NCBI GenBank assembly: GCA_036874045.1
Contig: JAZBRI010000011.1
Span: forward strand, 7,135,001-7,199,000
Length of the DNA: 64,000 nt
Reading direction: 5' to 3'
Source of the DNA: Cymodocea nodosa
Lineage: Eukaryota > Streptophyta > Magnoliopsida > Alismatales > Cymodoceaceae
The position numbers and the translations under genes are program-made. This document shows, one piece after another, positions 55,736 to 64,000 of the stretch (its first letter is position 1; every line of letters starts with the position of its first letter). A model generated the notes under the pieces. It did not search any database, had not been told where the DNA came from, and saw only the letters and a program-made list of their open reading frames with translations.

Positions 55736-56217
55736 ATGACAAAACCATATTAAATCAATTATGAAATATATTTAACTCAACAAAGCACCTTCGTTGGGTT
55801 AACTTTTAATTCAACAAACAAGTTTGTTGACTTAAGTTCACTTATAGCTTATTTCTATTGTTTGTGTAAATTTCACCTCTTAGAACTAAAACTTTGAGAT
55901 GGCAATAATTATATAAGTATCATTTCTCTAATTATCATCTGTTAGATTACAATAACCATAAATATCATCTCCCTTTTATATTATATGCAATTAAAATCAT
56001 AATCATCTTTTTATAACATGTCTCCCCCTTTTTGTCATTAACCAAAAAGATAATTACAGAGAATATATATATATATATATAGGAAAAGATATATTTACAA
56101 CTCTTTCTGTAAACAATAATAATAGTAGAATACATTTACAGAAAAATGTATTGTTCAATGAATCAAACAAGGAATACAAACATTACATTTGGTATTCAAA
56201 TACAAGCAAACAAGTAG
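55736..56217 (-). other. 3' untranslated region of copia D
   Basis: Non-coding. Contains an AACAAAC/GTTTGTT inverted repeat near 55815-55830 and an (AT)n microsatellite at about 56065-56081. Confidence 0.6.
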
Positions 56218-58473
56218 TTATCTATTTCTCCTAAGTATATCACTTATAGCATTACATATTTTATCTCCTAGATGCCTAATATCATTCCTAATGTCGTGAA
56301 GTACATCATCTAGGTTAGGAGGTATCAAGGTTTGCTGTTCTGCTAGAACCGAATAACGTTGTTGTTGTTGTATATGGTCTGTACAATTAGGTTGTTGTTG
56401 TTGTTGAGGTTTATGCATGACCTGGATCGTTGCAAATGTTTTACACTAAATGCTCTCATGCCTTTAGTTTCAGAGGGCTAGTCAGATAAATTCAATTGGC
56501 TTGCAAGGATTCTACATACAGCATCACCATAAAATAACTTTGAACTCATATGCTGTAGTTGAGAAGTGAAAACATCAAACTAATTGATTTGAATTCTATT
56601 CAGCAGGCCATAAGTTGCATATAAACAGTTTCTGCTAACTTCCAAATTGTCTCCAACTCTCTGAAATAAATTTGCATGCAATATATTTGCAATGAACCTT
56701 GCCTCTACTTCAGATTTTCCATTAATCTCATTTTAGTATATACATATGGAATTTTTGATAAAGACTTAATGTTCCATTCTAGTTGTCTAATCATGTCAAA
56801 TTTGTTTGTAACAACACCTTCATTCTTTAATCCCAAAACTTCAAAAATTAACTCAAGAACAATATAAACTCCTGTTGATTTATTTGAGTTTTCAGAAAAT
56901 TTTCATTCTTGACCAGATTGCTATAAAAAGCTACAATAAGCTCTGTGTATTGCTTCCATTTTGTTCCTACTGGCAAGAATTGAATGAAGCCTTGATACTC
57001 AAATAGATCTCTTATTTCCATCAAATTTCTGAATTTTTTTGGTCGAGCATGCAGAATTTTACATGTAATCAGATTATTATATTTCTACAATGCTTCTTCA
57101 AGTCTAAAATGAATTGAATTACCTTGAATTTTTAATATTGTACACAAAGAAGGTGATACCTGAAGCCATGATTCAGAGTTTAATTCATCTTCAGGAACTT
57201 CTTCTTCAAAATGAATGTCATGTTGTTCCTCTGTGAATATATTTTCTTGAAGCTACGTATGTAAACTTGATTCTTCAGCTTCAACAGTGTAAGGAACATT
57301 GTTAATATGCTCAACATTCATCTGTTCAGTCTCTATAGTATGATCAGAGTTCAATGTTTCCACAAATTCTACAGCCGATGTATTTGTCTATAATTGTGCA
57401 TTTTGTTCAACAGATATCTCTATTAATACATGTTGTGAATTCTCAGACTCTACTTCTATAGATTCTGAAGAAGGCTGGTTAACGTTTAGCTCTTCTAGAG
57501 TCTTAACTTTTTCAATATCTGCTACTCCAAACAATTCAACATTTGAACTAGTTACTGCCTCAACATTGTCAATTATATCTGCAATAACTTGTTCAATGTT
57601 AGGTGTCTGATGCTCTGATTTTTCAATTTCTGCATCATCAAGACTTGTACTAATAGAGAAACTCGAGCTCATATTTGACTTGTATTTCTTCTCAAGTTTT
57701 CTAGAAAGGGAAAATAAAGTCTCATTATCATCATCAGTTTCAGTATGCTCGGAACTGATGAGTTTATTAGATGCACAATAAGGTACAATGTCTAGACATA
57801 CACTGTCCTTTGGAAGTAAATTTTCATCTAATTTTCCTTTTTCAATAGACTTTGTTTCCTTAGACATAATTTTTCTGACTTTCCTTCTACTATAAAATTT
57901 CTATTTCTCCTCTTCAAGTATTACTGTTTTCTTTTCAAATTGCTCCATAAAATTTTTCTGCTTTAATTCTTCAAAGACACTTTCTATTGCTATAGCCTTT
58001 CGAAGACTGTCAACTTTTCTTTTATCTACACCAATATTTGATTCTAATTGTTTTGAATATAAAGGCGTAGGTATAGCAGATTCATGTTCTTCCTCAAATG
58101 GTTGTAGTCGTGTACCACTAATAGGAGTTTAAGGAATTCTATTTGATGAACCTACACCTTTTTCTATATATTTTGCATACTGTTCTAAAAATGCAATTTC
58201 AGCACATTTCATACGGTATTCTCTATCATATTTACTTCGAATCCCCATGTATGTAATACTAGCATCAGTATTATGAAGCTCTAATCTAACTTCATTCAGT
58301 ATACCTTCAGGAAAGAAGTATTCACTGTAAATTTTTGCTAACATTTTGTCAACTTGCAAAATTTTCTTAAACCAAGTGCATGGAACTTCATCATTCTCTA
58401 TTTCTTTTCCTTTTGCATCTCCTCTGCTTTTGCCTTTTCCTCTGCCACGACCTTTATAGAACTTAGAGACCAT
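56218..58473 (-). pseudogene. Copia D accessory ORF with PF20167-like segment
   Basis: ATG at 58473 (minus) gives M-V-S-K-F-Y-K-G and an Arg/Gly/Lys patch (RGRGKGKSRG). Open blocks 58473-58129, 57867-57388 and 56418-56218 share one frame over about 750 codons, broken by a few stops and, near 56420-56900, by frameshifts. After a Ser/Glu-rich middle, 57120-56470 reads ILHARPKKFRNLMEI, FEYQGFIQFL, ELIVAFYSNLV, EVEARFIANILHANLF and a LYATYGLLNRI stretch. This resembles the family Pfam names putative plant transposon protein (PF20167). It ends with poly-Gln (about 56400) and a predicted helix DVLHDIRNDIRHLGDKI. Copy C keeps the first 430 codons. Function unknown; no signal peptide or membrane segment seen. 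Confidence 0.65.
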
Positions 58474-60063
58474 CATCAAAAGTTGTAACAGCAACAAGCA
58501 GGAAATAAATTTTTGACAAAGTTTACGAATAACCTAAGTACCAGTGTAATAAGTGTTTAAATAGGGTTTTAGGCGAATAACACAATGTGAAGAGAAGTCG
58601 GGTTTAGATAGTAAATGAATATTGAATAAAGTTTATTCAATCAAGGTACCCGAAATATTCAAGTATAACTCATTGAGTTAACTAACCTGACAAGTAAAAC
58701 GTTGTCTAGAGGCAGTTTTACACGTTGCCTTATCTAACATGACGTCCAATTAGTACACTTTAAATAATTTTCAGATGCTTCCAACTGAAACATACTAAAC
58801 ACATCACAATATCTATACCTTATCATTTTCTTGAGAACATTGTAAACTATTCTAACATTCCCGTCCTTTGAATCTAAAATAGTTTGTTTGTCTTTGTAAA
58901 TTATTTCATCAAACTTTTAAGAGGACATTAATTCAGATTAACCAATATTTGTATTTTGAATTACATTAATTTGTTTTGGACATTGTTAATCCTCCCCTTA
59001 CAAATATACTTTATATATATATTCAATCAAAATACAAAATATACTTGTATAACAATAGATGTTAAGTATAACTATACTTTTAAATTTTTTTTTCAGAAAC
59101 TTCTGTTATTCTGACTTCATCAAAAATGATTTCCAGAATCAACTCTTACTATATATGAATCAAAACACAACTTTGAACTCAATATGATTAATTCAAGGAG
59201 AATAAAAGAATGTATTTCAAATAAACGTTTTCAAAAGTACTAATGTTGATTCAATAACTTAGTAGTCATATTGGTAGAAACTATATTTGATTCAAAGATA
59301 TCTGTAACTAATGAAACAACTTTTTCTTTTCAAAATAGTAAATATTGATAATTTTCTTTAAAAGTTAATTTGAAAAGCTTGATTCATACAAGAGCTTTCT
59401 AATGTACCCGTGTAATGAGCTTTTAGTCAACAATCCCAAATCTGATCAGGACTTTAGGTTGCCATATTTAAAGAATCTTTTTTTAGGATAACAATCCTTA
59501 CATACCTATCTACTCAAGTACAAAAGGCTCGTGATTAAACTGATCAATAAACTCTCAAATATTTTCACTTTGTAAGCACTTTTCATTTTAAGCACAGTAT
59601 ATATGTATTCCATTAATACAAATGCAATAAAACACAAATCTCATACAATTTTTACTTCTATGATTGTATTGAGAATATGAATCAGTTTCAATAAGCTTAT
59701 ACTTTTGATTAATAGTTTAAGATGAGTTACATATAACTTATTCTACAAGTTTAATCAATTAAGTCAAATTTATGCATGATCATATGTACTTTCCTTGATT
59801 CAAAGAAAACACTTAATTAAAATTTCAGAAAGTCAGAAGTATTTAATGTTTTTCATTTATACTTCCACTTAAAATCGTAAAAACCATTAAAATTGATAAA
59901 CTACTTAAAATCAATAAGATACTACTATGATTTTACAATAAATACATAGTATCTTAAGCAGTAGTTTAGATATTACTTTAGATATTTATGATAAGTATAT
60001 AATATCTATGAGGTGAACAACATCATCAATAATATTTATCTTTTTATGTAGAGTTTAAGCATT
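58474..60063 (-). other. Spacer between copia D pol and accessory ORF
   Basis: About 1.6 kb, AT-rich, no coding seen on either strand. It is partly conserved in copy C (34165-34918). It could hold a splice acceptor or internal promoter for the downstream ORF, but I cannot point to a specific site. Confidence 0.5.
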
Positions 60064-60789
60064 TTACACATCACATAGCCTACAAATACCCAAATTTAAT
60101 CTTATGTTGTAGAATGCATTTTCGTCTAGAGGTTTTGTAAATATATCAGCTAACTGATTTTTACTAGACACAAATTCTAATTTAATTTTTCCTTTAATTA
60201 CGTTAACTCTTAGAAAATGATGTCTAACCTCTATATGCTTTGCTTTAGAATGTAATACGGAATTTTTGGAAAGATTTATTACAGAATTACTATCACAATA
60301 AATTTCAGTTATATCATAAGATAATCCAAAATCTTCTAAAGTTTGCCTTATCAACAGAATCTGAGTGCAACATAGTGCAGCATCAACATATTCAACATTG
60401 GTAGTAGAAAGTGCTACACAATTCTGCTTTTTACTAAACCATGACACCAAATTATTTCCCAATAATTGACATGTGCCACTTGTATTTTTTCTATCAGATT
60501 TAGATCCTACATAATCAGCATCAGTATATCCTATAAGATCTATTGAACTATCCTTAGAATAATACAGTCCGAAATTTTTAGTTCCTTGTATATATCTAAA
60601 TATTCTTTTAACTGCAATTGAGTGTGATTCTTTAGGATTAGATTGAAATCTAGCACAAACACACATAGCAAACATAATATCAGGTCTACTAGCAGTCAAA
60701 TAAAGTAAAGAACCAATCATACTTCTGTATTTTCTTTGATCTATTGATTTTCCTATGTCATCAATATCTAACTTTAAAGAAGTACTCAT
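60064..60789 (-). pseudogene. Copia D RNase H, open 3' end of pol
   Basis: 241 codons without a stop: KYRSMIGSLLYL, SRPDIMFAMCVCARFQ, KRIFRYIQGTKNFGL, GYTDADYVGSKSDRKNTSG, ALSTTNVEYV, IYCDSNSVINLSKN, HSKAKHIEVRHHFLR and DIFTKPLDENAFY, ending in a normal pol stop. The Asp residues are kept, but the E of EAEY reads N-V-E-Y. Best-preserved piece of copia D; in frame with the RT piece upstream. Confidence 0.9.
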
Positions 60790-61493
60790 AGGAGTTCCTC
60801 AAATTCTTGTATCATTAAAATTAAATTTCTTAAGCATTTCATCTGCATATTTTTCCTGATTTAAAAATATACCTTTATCCATTTGCTTAATTTGAAATCC
60901 TAGAAAATATGAAAGTTCTCCTATCATACTCATTTCAAACTGATTAGTCATCTCTTCAGAGAATATTTTTATTAGCTTATTAGAGGTTGCTCCAAAGATT
61001 ATATCATCCACGTATATTTGAACAACAATCTGATCTTTACCATCTCTCTTGATAAATAGAGTATGATCCACTTTTCCCATGATATAGCCTTTTTCTATTA
61101 AAAAAGTAGATAATCTTTCATACCATGATCTAGGTGCTTGCTTCAAACCATATAAGGCTTTCTTCAATTTATACACAAAGTCAGGATTTTTAATATCTTC
61201 AAATCCAGGTGGTTGTTTTACATAGACTTCTTCATTAATTAAACCATTTAGAAATGCATTCTTTACATCCATTTAAAATCCATATAACAAGCATAGGCCA
61301 ATAGTATTCTAATACTTTCTAACCTAGCCACAGGAGCAAATCTTTCATCATAATCTAGTCCTTCTTCTTGTGTATACCCTTGTGCAACTAATCTAACTTT
61401 GTTCCTTATAACTTGACCAATTTTGTTAGTTTTGTTTCTAAAGATCCATTTTGTACCTATTATGGACTGATTTTCTAGTGGAGAGACTAATTC
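60790..61493 (-). pseudogene. Copia D reverse transcriptase, broken
   Basis: 61493 to 61275 carries GTKWIFRNK-, ARLVAQGYTQEEGLDYDE- and MDVK-type blocks with stops. 61272 to 60799 is open: [24 protein letters not shown] in blocks, [15 protein letters not shown], the catalytic [12 protein letters not shown] and [13 protein letters not shown]. The active-site box is intact. The break at about 61275 is a frameshift. Confidence 0.9.
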
Positions 61494-62209
61494 TCAAACA
61501 TCATTTCTAATGAATTGATTTAGTTCTTCTTGCATTGCCACTATCCAATTTTCATCAGATAATGGTTTTTGTATATTCCTTGGTTCCACCATAGAAACAA
61601 ACATACACATACTATTTAAATTTACTGATGCTCTAGTTTTAACTCCGTCATTAATATTTCCAATGACTTGAGTAATGGGATGTGATGAAGAATAACACCA
61701 TTTTTTTTGATTTTCCTCAATATTTTCATCAACATCTAAAGGTCCATTACTTTCATCATTAGTTTGATCATTTAAGTTCATATTTTTGATTTTCTCAGAT
61801 AAATCTTCAATCTCTCTATTGATCTCTAACTCTTTTGGAAAATTGATTATATCGTCATTATCAGCTTTAGATTGAGATTCTCTAAAAGAATTTTCATTGA
61901 AGCTTACATGGAGGGTTTCTTCAATAGTTCTAAAAGTATTGTTATATACTCTATAGGCTTTACTTCTAGTAGAATAACCTACAAAAATTCCTTCATCTGC
62001 TTTGGCTTGAAATTTATCCCTTTTATCCTTAGTATTAAGAATAAAACACTTACAGCCAAATGGTTCCATATAGGAAATTTTTGGAACCCCATTAAACATA
62101 ATTTCAAAAGGAGTTTTATTAACCCGAGGTCTTAAGTGACTTCTGTTAATAACATAACAAGCTGTATTTACTGCTTCAACCTAAATATTTTGAGGTAACT
62201 TATGTTCAT
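61494..62209 (-). pseudogene. Copia D integrase C-terminus and linker
   Basis: 62099 to 61494 is open: VPKISYMEPFGCKCFILN, KFQAKADEGIFVGYSTRSKAYRVYN and EETLHVSF, then an acidic Asn/Glu linker and SHPITQVIGNINDGVKTRAS before the RT start. Upstream (62209-62100) the segment joining it to the core is broken by stops. Confidence 0.85.
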
Positions 62210-62840
62210 TCAACATAGTTTTGGCCATTTCTTGAAGTAATCTATTCTTTCTCTCAACAACACCATTTTGAGACGGTACTCTTGGAAAAAAAAATCTATG
62301 ATCAATGTATCTATTTGATCATTATCAAATTCAACTCCATGATCACTCCTAAGTTTTTGAACAGAGACACTTTGTTCATTTTGAATAAAATTGCAAAACA
62401 TTTTAAACTTTTCAAAAACTTCTGTCTTAGATGCTAGAAAATATACCCAAGTGTATCTAGAGAAATCATCTACTAAAACAAATACATATCGTTTACCACC
62501 AAGACTCATGATTCTTGTTGGTTCAAATAGATCCATATGCATAAGTTCTAAGACTCTCTTGCTTGAAATATCAGTTTTGGATTTAAAAGAGTTTTTGTGA
62601 AGTTTACCTAACTCACATGCATCACACATAAAGTCCTTTGAGTATTTAATTTTTGGTAAACCTCTAACTAAATGTTTTCTAGATAGTTTATGTAACAGTT
62701 TCATATTTATATGCCCAATCCTTCTATGCCACAGATATGCATCACTAGTTTCAACTAGCAAACATGAATTTAAATCAACTACACCAGAAGGTAAAGATAA
62801 AATACATACAGAACCTTTTCTTTTGCAATAAACTTAATTT
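62210..62840 (-). pseudogene. Copia D GAG-pre-integrase and integrase core, truncated
   Basis: 62761 to 62210: YLWHRRIGHINMKLL and CDACELGKLHKNSF keep the H-H-C-C zinc residues, then MDLFEPTRIMSLGGKRYVF, DDFSRYTWVYFL and RSDHGVEFDN hold two catalytic Asp residues. A frameshift follows near 62290. Upstream, CILSLPSG-like sequence extends to about 62840, where copia similarity ends. Confidence 0.85.
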
Positions 62841-64000
62841 CTTTTAAAACAGTGTAAAATCAATACATAACACATTAAAACACTAAAAAGAGAACACACA
62901 CAAAACATAAAACAAGAGAGAGATTAAAGCTCAAGTGAAAGGTTGCTAGGCTCAATTACCACTATCAAGGTCTTTGGGCATTGGTGGTGGCTCAAAAAGA
63001 AAGATAACTCACAAGTCCTTTAAATTCCAACAAGTCAACACTAACATACTTAAGGAGTCACCTGTCCACAAGGACCATTTGCCTTGCATCAAGAAGAATT
63101 TCACCCTCACTACACATAAGAGAATATAAAGCACACGATAATGAAAATATACAATAACCACAAAATGTTAGGTAATGATTCCTTCCTTCCTATGAGAACT
63201 ATTGGAAAATGTCTAGTCCAAGCTGACAAGATACCACACTTGATATGCCAAACCTTCAACACTTAAGAAAGGAAAAATTGATAACAAAAGGAAAACTTTA
63301 TTCACTCTTTTTTTTCATATTTTTCTCTCTTTTTTTTCTATTTTTTTTGTTTTTCTTTTCTTTTCTTTCAAATCACACTTTTTTTTTTCCAACCATAAAC
63401 TAACTAATTTCATAGTGGTATACACCTTATTTTTCCAACTACTTACCCTAACACCATTCTTAGCATACCAAGTGTGATAACCTTGAAAACTATCCTAAAC
63501 ACAACCTTCAGATTCTCATGAAAGCTTGGGAAGATCCATATTATCTCACCTCAAGGTTACAGAGTAATCTATTATTATGGTGGCACTTGGCTTGGGATCA
63601 CTCAAAAATAGGTGCAAAAGAAACAAGGCATTAATCCAAGTAGCTAGGAAGACTCAACTAAAAATACATTAGCATGAAACTCATCTTCCTCTAAAGAATT
63701 CATAATAGGTCCATGCATATAGCTTTGGAGATACCACTCAAAATAAAATGGGGGATAGTCCCATAAATCCTAATAGCATTTCTTGAGTTTTTGCAACCTC
63801 ATCAAACTTGAGTCTAATCAAAACACAATGTAAGAATAATAACAACAAAAATAACAAGAAAAACACATGAAAATTCACTAACATCATGAAAAATACATGA
63901 AAACATAGTAAAAGTAACAAAAACAATCTACATGCCACTCGCCCACACTTAAATGAGGCATTGTCCTCAATGAATCTAAGACATTCAAGCATGGTAATGT
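62841..64000. other. Unclassified sequence with long pyrimidine tract, to window end
   Basis: No coding region recognised. A T/C-rich tract lies at about 63305-63392. An 84-codon frame on the minus strand (63992 to 63738) is low-complexity Leu/Phe-rich and probably chance. The final stretch (CGCCCACACTTAAATGAGGCATTGTCCTCAATGAA) resembles, from memory, a phrase common in leaders of Athila/Tat-like gypsy elements, so another gypsy element may continue beyond the window. Confidence 0.4.

Larger units (their letters stand above)
54004..62840 (-). mobile_element. Copia K2 copy D with accessory ORF (SIRE-like)
   Basis: Minus-strand copia: GAG-pre-integrase, integrase, RT, RNase H (62761 to 60064), a 1.6-kb spacer, an accessory ORF (58473 to 56218), polypurine tract and 3' LTR (54004-55717). 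Gag and protease are missing because the sequence changes at about 62840. An additional ORF between pol and the 3' LTR is a known trait of SIRE-type elements, where it is called env-like. Here its content differs (see the accessory ORF entry). Confidence 0.85.

Noticed and set aside
56065..56081. Possible functional AT element
   Set aside because: Simple (AT)n microsatellite, expected in this base composition.
56218..58473. Envelope-like protein of a plant retrovirus-like element
   Set aside because: Position fits, but the product is hydrophilic, has a basic start and a poly-Gln end, and shows no signal peptide or membrane anchor.
63738..63992. 84-codon Leu/Phe-rich minus-strand frame at the window edge
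   Set aside because: Low complexity, no homologue recognised; probably chance in AT-rich DNA.

Overview
This is plant nuclear heterochromatin. The sequence is strongly AT-rich and consists of nested, decayed LTR retrotransposons. I see no host gene, rRNA, tRNA, CRISPR array or bacterial feature. Both superfamilies are present. Ty3/gypsy elements resemble Athila/Tat, with tRNA-Asp-type primer sites and an RT carrying the CIDYRKLN and FMDD motifs. Ty1/copia elements have a tRNA-iMet-type primer site, an RT with YVDD and a GAG-pre-integrase motif; two of the three copia families look SIRE-like and one looks Tork/TNT1-like. These are features of a flowering plant. The species cannot be read from the window, and clade names are my recognition of motifs, not the result of a search.

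Layout. 1-7345: gypsy A on the minus strand (integrase, RNase H, RT, protease, zinc knuckle, long non-coding leader, primer site, 5' LTR). 7365-9217: a second A-type LTR in the opposite orientation, making a large inverted pair. 9218-15019: gypsy B1 on the minus strand, with a remnant of an unidentified ORF downstream of integrase. Its 5' LTR (15020-15988, resuming 25385-25807) is split by copia K1-1 (15989-25379, plus strand). K1-1 is itself split by a solo LTR (17322-19094) with a perfect 5-bp target duplication, and it carries a chimeric LTR patch inside gag (19995-20465). 25808-27437: a B-type LTR fragment and a second copy of the unidentified ORF. 27438-30881: truncated copia K1-2 on the plus strand. 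30882-34918: copia K2 copy C on the minus strand (3' LTR and accessory ORF only).

34919-44401: gypsy B copies B2 and B3 on the minus strand, joined through head-to-tail LTRs, with a 270-bp tandem repeat and a K1 LTR fragment inside. 44402-45413: a third A-type LTR fragment. 46168-48969: copia K1-3 on the minus strand, truncated. 49191-53690: Tork/TNT1-like copia E on the minus strand, with an RT segment duplicated where RNase H should continue. 53691-54003: gypsy F stub with a well-preserved primer site. 54004-62840: copia K2 copy D on the minus strand (3' LTR, about 2.3-kb accessory ORF, RNase H, RT, integrase). 62841-64000: unclassified, pyrimidine-rich.

Every coding region is broken by stops, frameshifts or deletions, so nothing here looks autonomous. 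The most interesting signals are an accessory sense ORF between pol and the 3' LTR in copia K2, with a segment resembling the putative plant transposon protein family; a different unidentified ORF associated with gypsy B; B copies whose gag begins at the zinc knuckle with no capsid region; and short dyad-symmetric motifs (AGTTAG..CTAACT and AACTCAACG..CGTTGAGTT) repeated in the LTRs or leaders of otherwise unrelated gypsy and copia families.
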